NCBI RefSeq assembly: GCF_020520425.1
Contig: NC_079491.1
Span: forward strand, 23,799,449 to 23,863,448
Length of the DNA stretch: 64,000 nt
From: Spinacia oleracea
Lineage: Eukaryota > Streptophyta > Magnoliopsida > Caryophyllales > Amaranthaceae
Reading direction: 5' to 3'
The notes below the pieces were generated by a model. That model worked only from the letters and a program-made list of their open reading frames with translations. It had not been told where the DNA came from and did no database searches. Of this stretch, positions 46,531 to 58,100 are shown piece after piece (positions within the stretch are counted from its first letter, which is position 1; each line of letters begins with the position of its first letter). The translations under genes and the position numbers were made by a program.

Positions 46531-49500
46531 TGTAATCCCCCGTAAATTTATAAATTTTATTAATATATTTTAACGTATATTATCTATAATTAAATAGAAT
46601 TTATGATTTTTAGTAATAAATATATAATTAACGTATATTTATTTTATTTTAAGTACGTTCTAAATATTAAACGATTTTTGAACGTTATTATATTTATATA
46701 TTTAATGCATATTTAATTCTATTTAAATATATTCTAAATATTTTAACGGTTTGGGCAATCAAAAATAATTTTAGAATTTATGTTGAAAAGAATTTGAATT
46801 ACAAAAACACGTTTGAAATTTGAAAGCAATCTTAATCGATTTTAGATTCAAGTACTAAACTAAATCCTAATCTTGGCCCAAATTGGTGAAGCCCAAATAA
46901 ATAAACCCATACTTCCCTCTCATTGCTTTTCACGTAAAACAAAAAAAAAAAAAAACAAAACAAAAAAACTCTCATACCCATAACTCACTCCTCTCATGAA
47001 ACTCCTCTCGTGAAACTCTCACCCTCAGAACCCCAAAACCTCTCACTGAGTTCTTATTGCGCCGTAGCCGTCGAGCCGTCGAGCTCGAGCCGCCGCCGTC
47101 GGCATCCCTGTTCCTCCACCGTTCGTCTGGTAAGCCAACCTTCTCTTCTCCTTCGTTCCCTTTCCGTTTATCACTCCTCCTCTCTCCTTAATCGGGTCTT
47201 CTATTTTCGCACAGCCACCACCGAGGACCATCATCCACCTTCGTCGTTCCCCTGCACGCTGCGCCGCACCACCCGCATAGCCGCTGCTGCCCTGCCCAGT
47301 CGGCCTCCCTCCTTCTCCTCCACGCACGCAAGCAGCCTTGCCTCTCTTCTGTGTTTCTTGCTCGAACACGCAACCACCATTGCTGACCACCGCGTCGCCC
47401 AGCCCTGCCGCCGCCAGGCCCGTTGCCGTGTGTTGTTTGCCGCCGGCCAGCACTTCCTCTTCCTCTCTCTTTGGTTATTTCTTAAACCCTAAGTAACTAA
47501 TTATTTTAATTAATTATAATTGTTAATTTAAATTATGTTCTTGATATTAAATTCATAATCTTTATGGTTTGAACATGATTTTCAGATGTTGGTTGAGTTT
47601 ATAAACAAATTAATTTCAAGTTTTGGTTGATTGAATTATAAGTTAGGGCTTAATCATGATTTATTAATTTGAATTATGTTTTCTTGAATTAAAGTTATGG
47701 GTTTTGTGATTTAAATTATAAATTTAAGATTATATGAATTTCATAATAAAGTTATTAATTTTCAGATTATCTAATTACATTGAAATATTGGTTTTTGATT
47801 GTTTAAAGTATGAAATTCAAGGTTTTTATGATTATTAATCATGATAGGTTGAGTATGAATTATTGAATTGGTTTTTTTGAGATACTAGGAACGTAGATTG
47901 ACCTTGGTGAAGCTTTTAAATGAATTTATATTGCTGAAAAGTTAAAGTACGATGTTTGCAAAAAGTTTTCAACGAATTTCAATCACTAGTTCAATAATTA
48001 TGATGCTAGGAAAGCAAATGTTTAAGTTTTGATATTGGGGAAAGTTCTAAATATGTTTAGGATGCATTTAGAATGCTTTATTATGGTTGCCAATGATTAG
48101 AAATTGATTGAGATTACTTGTTGGTTGTTTAGGCGGAGAATTCCCTTTAGGCGACTTTTGAAAGTGTTAAAGTGGCCTATCAGTTTGTTTACACAAGGTA
48201 CGTACATACCTGTGTGCTTGGAATGCGTGCTATTTGTTGAAACCATGTTGAAATTGTTGATGAACTTGGTTATGTTGATATTATTGTTGAACTTGGTGAT
48301 GTTGCTATTATTGACGAACTTGGTTGTGTTGAAATTGCATGTTTAATACTGTTGGACGGACATATTGAACTTATATTGCATTATGAGAATTGTAACATGT
48401 TAGTATGGATGATTGATACAAACATGTTGGTTGGGAACACTAGATTATTCTATATGTTGGTTTGGATCGATTGATTATTGTTCCCTTTTTAGCTTTTCAC
48501 TACTTTATGAGGGCGGTGGACCTTGTTTAGTAAGTTGAAACTTTATACCCATATACAGGGTTAATCATGGTTAAAGGAAAGGTTGGGTAAATTGGAATGA
48601 GTCTTGATTGATGCCTTTATGATCACTTACTTAATTCCAAGATAAAAACAGTTGTGAACGAATGTGGATTGTATGCCTTATGTGATTGTTGAGTCATAAC
48701 AGAGTCTCAATTTGTAAATCATGTAAAGTGAAACTGAGTAGCAATAGCTTTAGACTGTGCACGTCTAAAGTGACGGACAAACAGGAGTTGGGGTTCATGG
48801 TGGTAGCCCATGGCCTTTTCTGGAACCGGATTGATCACCGTGTTCTATTTTTATTAAAACGTTCCTCGATATCGCAGGTCACTGAGGTTACGGAGTCGCG
48901 CCCGTACCTCGTCTTCCTTAGTGAAGACTTCTGGATGGACAACTCGGTCCATTGTCTATTTCAACTAAAATAATATTATTGCTAAAAGTCTAGCCTAGTC
49001 TAGTCTGGTCAAGTATGGTCGTCAAACTATCATGTTTTGTCTGCCCTTGTTTGTGTTCATTAGTATCATGTTAGGGTTGTTCGTTTAATGGAATCATGTT
49101 AGGATTATTATTGATTTAGTATGTAGTACTCAGCTTTGCTGATTACGTGCTTTTGCTTGTGCATGTTGATCATGGCTATGCCTTATTGATCCTGTTATGA
49201 CCCAATCTTTGGTGAGCAGTCTCTAAGGATCAATAAGCATTGTCCATCTGCAGGTTTGAAGATGTTGCATCATTGGGATCGGGAATAGAGAGCTTGTATT
49301 GATTTGCTAAGTTGACTTGGGTTTGTTTAATTGGACTTTAAACTTGTCATACAATTTATATTTCCTTATTTTCGTTGGTTGATTTTTGGGACTAAACCTG
49401 TAATCGATTATTTATAAACCTAAAGTTAGTTTTATGTTTTCCGCTGCAAAATTCTGAATAAGCCGTTACGTTTTCACACGGGCGATAATGCCTTGATAAT

Positions 49501-49558
49501 TCTCTACGTTTATATTAAAAGGTTATTTTAGAAAAGAGAGAATTGTCGGGGTGTTACA
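46531..49558. mobile_element. Solo LTR of a Ty3/gypsy-type element, 3,028 bp
   Basis: Begins TGTAATCCCCCG and ends CGGGGTGTTACA, the inverted ends seen in many plant gypsy LTRs. It is flanked by the 5-bp target duplication GTATA (46526-46530 and 49559-49563). No internal domain or second LTR is present, so this is a solo LTR, the product of recombination between the two ends. It has a CT-rich leader-like stretch near 47000-47200. The frames inside it are not genes. The clean target duplication argues for moderate age; with one LTR it cannot be dated by LTR divergence. Confidence 0.85.
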
Positions 49559-49682
49559 GTATAGGTCTTTTGTTATAGATGTAATTGTTGTATTTGGTAA
49601 AGATGTGGCATTTGTTATTCTTTAAACATAAGTTATATACATACTTCTGAACTCAACAAAAAGTCAAGAAAACAGTATATAC

Positions 49683-49839
49683 CAATGGAGGAAGGCATTC
49701 ATTCGCATGTTTTCGAAGAACCGAAAATCTACCATGAGTGCTAGTGTCGGATGCAGTCAAGACCTTAGAGAAAGACCGAATCGTCGGCCACGGCGGCTCG
49801 GGTTGGCAGGCATCAGGCCGGTTTACGCGGTTCAGTTTG
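49683..49839 (-). pseudogene. Auxin response factor B3-domain exon fragment
   Basis: A single exon with good borders (GTGTGTAG acceptor, CCATTG|GTATAT donor) reads [20 protein letters not shown], then [20 protein letters not shown] and ECLPPL. This is the start of the ARF DNA-binding B3 domain (family: [31 protein letters not shown]). It has substitutions at family-conserved positions (G to R in THGGF, D to N in HADE). No other ARF exon is nearby, so it is a captured or orphaned fragment. Confidence 0.8.
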
Positions 49840-49924
49840 CTACACACCCAAATGACAGAAGTCACAAAAGTAAACATAAACTACAATTATCAGGAGACAA
49901 TTAAATAAATTCAAAAAAACTGAC

Positions 49925-50004
49925 CTCTTTTTCAGGCTCAGAAGATGACAACACTTCCTCAAATTGACAACCCGAATTCTTCCTACACTGCTGCTCATCT
50001 GAAT
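49925..50004 (-). pseudogene. Unidentified acidic exon-like fragment
   Basis: Between a TTTTTAG acceptor and an AAAGAG|GTCAGT donor the frame reads SDEQQCRKNSGCQFEEVLSS then SEPEKE. No family recognised. Same strand as its neighbouring fragments. Confidence 0.3.
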
Positions 50005-50587
50005 CTAAAAACCAACAACAGAATACCACAAAAATTCAAATACTATCAAGAAAAAAATTATATTTTCTGTGTTTGTTGAATTATTAACTACTTAGATGAT
50101 CACCCAGATTAAGAAAACTACAAATATTAGGTGTACTTTGGACCAAATCAATCAAATTTAATCCGACAAATCTTAAATTTGGAGGAATTAGACAGAAAGG
50201 TTAACTCCAAATAAAATTTAATTTAATAAATGGAGATTGAATTTATGTATTGATAATTAATGTAATTTAATCCAAAATCAATTGAAATCGATCAATTCAA
50301 GTATTATATGAAAATTTCGAAATCAGATTAACAAAAAAAGAATTTAATAATTACCTGACAATCAGAATCAGAATCACAATCACAATATTATACATTTTAA
50401 TCAAATTCTAAAAACAACTAAGATCCCAGTTTTGAATAATAACTTGGAATCCTTAGTAAAACAATGAATATTCAACAATTCACATTATGAACAAACAATC
50501 CCAATTCACAGAAATGGCCTGGAAATTATATCTTATCAAATATACAATATTAAGCCTGAAAAAAGTAGTAGTGAAAAGGAGCAAAAC

Positions 50588-50696
50588 CTGGGCAAGAACT
50601 TGTTTATTCAAGCTAGATCCTTGAAAAAAAAGCGACCGCTTCGGCACCACTAATCCGACCATCATGATCCAAATCAACCCAAATTACTGAAATTTC
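50588..50696 (-). pseudogene. EH/EF-hand endocytic protein exon fragment
   Basis: The minus-strand exon (AATTTCAG acceptor, GCCCAG|GTTTTG donor) encodes VDLDHDGRISGAEAVAFF and, after a one-base expansion of a T-run that shifts the frame, FFQGSSLNKQVLAQ. This matches the first EH domain of plant EH1-type proteins (DLDGDGRISGAEAVxFFQGSxLxKQVLAQ), which act in endocytosis. The EF-hand loop residues D, D, D and E are present. Only this exon is found. Confidence 0.75.
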
Positions 50697-51524
50697 TCCA
50701 TTCAATACAATACAAACTTCATCAAAATCAAACAAATTACCAAAAAGAATCAACAAAAACACCCAATTAAATGAGTAATTCAAATACATCAAATAGTTTT
50801 CAGTATCATAATTTTAAAAAATAAAAATAAAATAATTCAAATTACAGAGGAGAGAGAACAACCTGGTAACGTCGCGGTAGATGGAATTTGTTTCATTTAG
50901 ACGCTCCTCTTTCTCTTTTCACCTTCTTCATCATCACCACTCCAACACCCTCCCTTTCTTTATTCTTCTGCACTGAAGTTGTCCCCGCCCTCATCTTCAC
51001 CGTGGCAACCCCCATTTCCCCTCCGCTGCCGCATCCTGCGCCGACATTGCCGCTTGACGTCGACGCCATACTAAGTAGCCGATGGTGATAGAAACGCGGG
51101 TAGTATAGTGACGAAACGAAGGTAATCAATGGAGCTGAAATTGCCAACGACTTTGGTGTATAGTGGGTTCCGATTATCGGAAAATTCAAAACCTTAATAA
51201 CCAATTCAAACTCAATTCTTCAGCTAAAGACAGAGAGGGAGAAAAAAAACTACCTGGGACGCGATTTAGTGAGGGATGACAGCGAGGAAATGTAACCCTA
51301 GAACGATGGGGACGCAAGGAGAGAGAAACTTGAGAGGGGGGAGAGAGGATACAAATCGCCTCTAAAAGGCTAAATGTGAGGAGAGAGAAAAGAGAGGGAG
51401 GGTTTAGCGAGAAGCCGAGCAGCGTTATTCAACGAAATTCAAGGGTATTTTGGTCTTTTCGATTGGGGACACAAAAAGTAATGTTACCAAAATGTCCCTC
51501 CCCTCTTGGCTTATATAATAGAGA
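50697..51524 (-). mobile_element. Helitron-type 5' terminal region
   Basis: On the minus strand the sequence starts A|TCTCTATTATATAAGCCAAGAG at 51524, a typical Helitron 5' end. Downstream of it on that strand lie the EH, acidic and ARF fragments in the same orientation. I could not find a CTRR end with hairpin on the left, so only the 5' boundary is proposed. The GC-rich stretch around 50990-51080 is of unknown origin. Confidence 0.45.
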
Positions 51525-52335
51525 TACTGTACTTAATTTTTTCACCACTTTTTTTTTGTCTCATAAGTGTAGTAAGATGTTCCTTTTGGTGATGAAATTT
51601 GTGCTACAATTATCATTACAAGTAGTTGTATATTTTTCCCAACTTTTGAGGATAGGAAAGTGTGCAGAATTTGCAAAATCCGACTCCTCTTGAGCTTGGG
51701 TGCTGTATGACCTATGTCTAAGTGAGATTCTAAGTATTTGAGACGGAAAAGTTCAATAAACATACTTAGAAAGGAAAAGAAGCCTAAAAATATTTGTAGA
51801 CTATAAGGAAATAAGGTTTAAATAAGCCACCTTACAATCTTAGCGCAGCTGACAACTTAGGAGCTACCTTTCGAGTTGCAACTTAGGTCTTGCTACTGAA
51901 ATATCAAACTTTGACCTTTTCCGAAACCAAACTCTTGCTGGTGGGGCTTCAAGATATACGCTGCCAATTCCAAAAGATGAACACACTTGACTCTGTGTCT
52001 GAGTGAGAGTGAGGGAGATAGAAAAAATTCAGAAAATAAGCTCTAAATCCAGAAGTATCCAACAACTATCGATTCATCATCTAATTTTAACTTAATTTCA
52101 TCAATAATTTGTTCTTAGTTCCTACTAATTTACTCAATTAATTCAAGTTTAAATGTTTGATGATGATGAACTATAAGTAAGGTTTGCAACGATTAAACTC
52201 TATATTCATAGTCATTCTTATATTCTCTCTCCTCTGGTGCAGGACTTGCGGCTGAATCATCCTTCAAGTTTCACGGCAAACAAGAAATAGGGTAATGAAA
52301 GAAAAAGGTGAAACATTTTGGTAGAGTTTTTAAAG
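51525..52335. other. Intergenic, nothing recognised
   Basis: AT-rich sequence between the Helitron-type end and the copia fossil, with no domain and no clear repeat. Confidence 0.4.
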
Positions 52336-52649
52336 GAAATAATGCCCTTGGTCCAAGTATGCATTCTATGTTAAGTCTAATAAATGCGGTTCAGTATTAA
52401 TTAACAAGTTAATAATTCAGTGAGATCAAGTGAGCTGAATGCATAGCTAGAGGCCGCTTCAGTTCAAGTGGAATTAATGATATTAATCCACAGCTTACTC
52501 TTGACTGAACCCGTAGGGTCACACAAATAGTACGTAAACGGATCAAGTATTTAATGGCATTAAATACTCCATCTATGGATATTCGGAATCGACGGATCTT
52601 GGTTTCAGTGGGAGCTGAGATCGTCACAGGCAAGAAATGAATACTCCGG

Positions 52650-52970
52650 AAACGATGATATTGCCGGAAACGGAAATATGGATCGTATCGGAAATATAAA
52701 TATTATCCAAGTCGTAGATGTTGCCGGAAATGGAAACATGGTACGTATCGGGAAATATTATCGGAAATGGAAATATTGCCGGAATCGGAAATATTGCCGG
52801 AAACGGAAATATTGTCAGAATCGGAAATATTATCGGAATCGGAAAATAATTCCGGAAACGGAAATATTAAATATTTGTTCGAAACGGAAATTAATTCCGG
52901 AATCGAAAATATTAAATATTGTTCGTATCGGAAATATATTCCGGAATCGGGAATTTAATCGGAAGCGTAT
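52650..52970. repeat. CGGAAATATT minisatellite in the copia LTR
   Basis: Irregular tandem array of CGGAAATATTGCCGGAA- and CGGAATCGGAAATATT-like units (16-18 bases). Confidence 0.75.
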
Positions 52971-52979
52971 CGTACGAAT

Positions 52980-53265
52980 AAGCATCGGACGAGGCCTGCC
53001 GGACGAGGGCCCAGCACGAAGCCAGGCCATCGCCCAGCAAGCCAAGCGCGCCACACGAACAGCCAAGGCCACGCCAGGCCCAGCGCAAGGCCAGGCCCAG
53101 CAGGCCGTGGCAGCGCGCACAGCGCGCGTAGCGCGCGCAGCTGCGAGCAGTGGGCTGCGAGCATTGCTGCAGCTCGCGTGGGCTTGTAGCTCGCGTGGGC
53201 GGTGCGGCCGTGTGGGCTGTGCGCGGGCATGGCCTGCACGCTTGCGGGTCATGCTCGCGTAAGTG
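52980..53265. repeat. GC-rich island in the copia LTR
   Basis: Abrupt change to high GC, made of GCCAGGCCCAGC and GCGCGCAGC words. Frames on both strands are compositional artefacts. Confidence 0.6.
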
Positions 53266-54564
53266 TTTGTGTTCGCATACGAAACCTAAAACGTGCAGAA
53301 TTCGTTTAATGATTAAATTCCTAATTCTATTTGATAAATTAATTAAATAAGAGTTTTATTATAATTCTGATTTAATTAATTCGTATCCTAATAGGATTCC
53401 AATTCTCTTTCCATACCCCTATAAATATGTGGCCTGGGTTCACAATTTATAACGAGTTATTCAAGTATTCAAAGTGAGTTTTTGAGAGAAAAATTCAGTC
53501 ACACATCTTGCTCAAAAGTGCCGAAAATTTATAGTACCTTAGGGGCGATTCTAGTTGGTCAATCTTAAGGCGGATCCGGACGTGCTGTGGACTATCTACG
53601 GAGGGACGACACATGGAGTCCTAAAGACTTGTTCTTGTTCGGTTCGGGCGCAACTAGGGAAGGCACGCAACAAAGAGTATGCATCTAAACTATGCTAAAT
53701 GATTATGTGTAAATAATATGTATTCCTGGCTTAATGGTTGTTTCCGCATGATTTATGAATTGTCATATGTATCATAACCTAACAGTGGTATCACGAGCCT
53801 CTTATTATTTTATAATCTAAATTGCATGAACATGGTTAAATATTACAAATTTGCAAGAATTAAAAGGGGTGATTAATTTTCGTAATTGTTAATTAATTGC
53901 AAATTGCGTTTATTTAATTGTATGTACGCAGTTTTTCGGCAGTTTCTTTGTTACTCATCCAAATCGAGTGATTTTTGTGTCAATTCGGCATGTAAAAGGC
54001 ATTCTAAAATTTTGACAAAAAGAGTATTTTTCTGCCGAACCCAGAATTCTCAAATTCGAAGCCTAACTATGACTTTTCGAAGGTTTTAGTTTTTCGAATG
54101 CAAAATTTCGTAAATTTAAGATGTTAAATTAAATATTTGCGATTCTTGTTGATAAATCTTGAATTTTTGATTGACCTACTATATATGTTTAACAAGTTTG
54201 AATGCCTAGCCTTCTTAATTATGCAATCTAATTTGTAATTATGATTAATTAGTTGAAAATTAGAATAATTTAGAATTAATTTGATTTTCATAATTAATTA
54301 TAATTTAATTAGAAACCTATGATTAAAAACCACCATAAAAATTGTAAATTTATGATAAATTTAAAATTTTTATGACCTAGGCTTGAATCCATGATAATCG
54401 GAAATCAATTGAATAATAAATTTTCGATTTTTCGCCCTAAAATTATGAAATTAATATAAATTTATTAATTTGTCATTGATTTTAAATATAAATTTAAAAT
54501 TTTATGCGATTCGTTCATATAACTTGCACGCACAAAGCAATGGACGCTTCGTGTTACCCTTAAG

Positions 54565-55130
54565 GGGTGTTGTATAGTGCGGGCATGCGACGACGAGCAA
54601 GGGAGCTCGTCGCCCGTGCGGCACGAATGCAATGAGCAAGGGCATGGTGCACGAGCACAAGGCAGCAGCCCTGCCTTGTGTCGTGGGCCACGAGCTATGG
54701 ACGAATGGGCATGGGCGAAGGCAAGGCACGACAGTCGCGTGTGGGCAGCAAGCGAGCTGCGCCACAACGCGCACTGCCTCGCGCAAGCGCGCGCAGCCTC
54801 GCACGCAGCGAGCGCAAGCTCGCGTGCCACGAGCGCTGCGCCCAGCGTCGATCGCGCGCAGCGAGCAATTGCTCGCGCACAGCGAGCGATGGCTCGCGCA
54901 CAGCGAGCGATGGCTCGCGTGCATCGAGCGCTGGAGCGCGCGCAGCAAGCGCTGGCGAGCGCGCACAGCGAGCGATGGCTCGCGTGCATCGAGCGCGCAC
55001 AGCGAGCACCAACTTGTGCGATGGCTTGCGATGGGTAGATGCAGCAGTTATGCGACGAGCGCATGGGCTGCGCGCACATGGCCAGCAATGGCTGTGTGCG
55101 TGTGGCCCATGGGCGTGCGATGCGTAGGGT
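54565..55130. repeat. GC-rich GCGAGCGATGGCTCGCG array in the copia leader
   Basis: About 560 bases of high GC inside a very AT-rich leader, centred on repeated GCGCACAGCGAGCGATGGCT units (54850-55000) that are partly palindromic (GCGAGC/GCTCGC). Open frames in five of the six readings result from composition. Confidence 0.75.
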
Positions 55131-58100
55131 GTTTGCATTACGATTAGATCGTTTTGAATGTTTAATTTGAAATTTTCAGTTTACGTAATTTTAATTAATT
55201 TTAAAATTAATAATTTAAATTATTTTCTTGGATTTTAATTTTGAATATTGTAATTATAATAAATTTTATTTATTCTAATTATTTTACTAAAATTAAAATC
55301 ATGAATTAATTTAAATACGACTGAAATTAAATTAAACTTTTTGGATTCAATTATAAATTTATATGAGCTTTAAATTTTAATTAAATTTGTATGTTTCCGG
55401 TTAGACTTGAAATACATTTTTATGTTTAAAATTAGTAAAGCATATGAATTTATTGGTTTAAGTGGGAGCGCTTTTTAGTCATAAACTCTTGATTAGGTCT
55501 ACGAATCCTTAAGGTTAAAACAACTTGATTAGAATTAATAAGGACTGAATAATTGGTAGATTATTGGTGCCCTTGATTAATTGCTGCAAATGTTTACGTG
55601 ATGCATAATGTGTTTTACTAACCAGCTATGTGGGCCATTCATGATAATGAATGGGTGAATGGTATATATTGTATATGTACTGTTTTGCAGGTTATGAAGT
55701 GACTAGTATGGCCCAAATAGGATAGAAAATATGGTCTGCGTACCATTAATTTGAATGTAATTGGTCTAAAGTACCAAAGTTGTTTTTCAATTCAAATATG
55801 GTCTGCGTACCATCAAATAGTTGTAATTAGTTTTAATTATAGCTTATCCTATTTGAAGAAAATGGTGCCTCCCACGGAGATTTTCAGACGGACTTTGAAG
55901 TCAAAGCTTCAAGATGAAGTCGGGCCATACTAGATCACATTTATCTTATGCATGCTTTAAGTTATTAATTGCTTTAAATATGTCTTAATTATGCATAAGA
56001 TTGTGGCTTGATTATGTTGCATGATTAAGGATTTTAGTTCACTTAAAATCTAACCAACATAGTAAGAGCCTTAAGTTCCAAACTTAAAAATTGAGTTAAA
56101 AGGTGCCATGCCAAAATATACACTTGCTTGGATATCCTTTACATCAATCTAGTAATAGTTTTCGCTCAGCGAGGTGTTACTTATTGTTCCTAAAGGGGCA
56201 AGGTACACAAATAATTGTGAGTACATGTTAGTTTTGGTGAAACTCAACGATATAAGTAAGGAGTCCTTTTATGTCGTGGCAAAATCGATAGGTTTACCTA
56301 ATAAGTTCTTAGACGTACCTATCAACCAAGAATAGTTTCTAGACTATTAGCAAAAGGCTTTTGCTTACCTAAGATGTTTTAGGATTAAGTCGACAAACTG
56401 TGCTTAGTTCTTCAATGATTTTAGGATCTTGGAATCATTTTATTCACACCTGCCGGAACACATAACTTGAATAAAATGCTTAATAAACATTGAATTATGC
56501 ATGTATGCTAGAATTTAAGTTTATTAAGAGAAACTGTGAATGGTTATTTATTTGTTTATTCTTTTCAATTGTAGTTTTTAATATGGCAAACAACAATTCA
56601 TTCAACATTCGATCAATTCTCGAAAAGGAGAAGTTGAACGGGAAAAACTTCCTTGACTGGCAAAGGAACTTGCAAATAGTTCTTATGCAGGAAGAAAAGG
56701 AGTATGTCCTAGATGAGGCGATGCCCGAAGCCGCAGGCGACGGGGTCACTCAGGCAGCCCTCAATCGTTGGATTGATGCCAACAAGGATGTGAAATGTCT
56801 AATGCTCGCCACCATGAGTGCGGAACTGCAGAAAACGTTCATCAACTCAGATGCTTTCACAATCATCAGTGAGTTGAAGAACATGTTCCAAGATCTGGCT
56901 CGAGTCGAAAGATTCGAGACTCATAGGCAAATTCTTGAGACCAAGCTTAAGAAAGGCGAGCCCGTAAGTCCACATGTTCTCAAAATGATTGGACTCATTG
57001 AGAATATGAGTCGGCTGGATCAGCAATTTTCTCAGGAAATGGCTATAGACACCATCCTCCATTCTCTTCATAGCGGGTATGATCAGTTCAAACTGAACTA
57101 CAGTATGAATAGTCTGGACAAAACGCTCACTGAGCTTCACGGTATGCTGAAGACCGCTGAAAAGACGCTCAAAAGTGATAAGCAGGATGTGCTTATGGTG
57201 CGTGGGGGCAAGTTCAAGAAATCTGGAAAGAAGAGGAATGCTAAGAAAGGTGGCAACAAGGCCAGCCCAACTAAGCAAACTGGCGCCAAATCTGTAAAGA
57301 GGAAGGTTAGTCAACCCACTTCTGAATCCGAATGCTTCTACTGCAAGAAGAAGGGGCATTGGAAGAGAGATTGCTTGAAGCTAAAGGAAGATCAGAAGAA
57401 CGGAACAGTCGTTCCATCTTCAGGTATTTTCGTTATAGACTGTATACTTGCTAATTCAACTTCTTGGGTATTAGATACAGGTTGTGGCTCACACTTATGT
57501 TCCAATCCACAGGGACTAAGAAGAAGTAGAAAGTTAAGCAAGGGTGAAGTCGACCTACGAGTGGGAAATGGAGCACGGATTGCTGCATTAGCTGTAGGAA
57601 CTTACTATTTGTCGTTGCCCTCCGGGCTAGTTTTGGAACTGGAAGAATGTTTCCATGTTCCAAGTCTTACTAAAAACATCATTTCAGTTTCTTGCTTAGA
57701 TGCTAAGGGATTTTCCTTTTTAATAAAAGACAATAGTTGTTCGTTTTATTTTAAAGAGATGTTTTATGGATCTGCTAGATTAGTCAATGGACTTTATTTA
57801 TTAGATCACGACAAACAAGTATATAACATAAATACCAAAAAGGCCAAAAAGAATGATTCTGATCTCACCTATCTGTGGCATTGTCGATTAGGCCATATAA
57901 ACTTGAAACGCTTAGAAAGACTTCAAAAGGAAGGAATTCTAGAACCATTTGACTTAGAGGATTATGGTAAATGCGAATCATGTTTACTTGGCAAAATGAC
58001 AAAGCAACCTTTCTCTAAAGTTGGAGAAAGAGCAAATGAACTATTGGGTTTAATCCATACAGATGTATGTGGACCAATGAGTACAAATGCTAGAGGTGGT

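Noticed and set aside
47010-47492. 160-residue Ser/His/Arg-rich frame
   Set aside because: It lies within the solo LTR, has low-complexity CCGCCG/CTCTCT composition and no domain.
47000-49560. Host gene with CT-rich leader
   Set aside because: The sequence has gypsy LTR-type ends and a GTATA target duplication, so the leader-like part belongs to the LTR.
54465-55147. Several overlapping 140-207-residue Ala/Arg/Cys-rich frames on both strands
   Set aside because: They all fall in one GC-rich repeat island inside the copia leader; open frames on nearly every reading are compositional.
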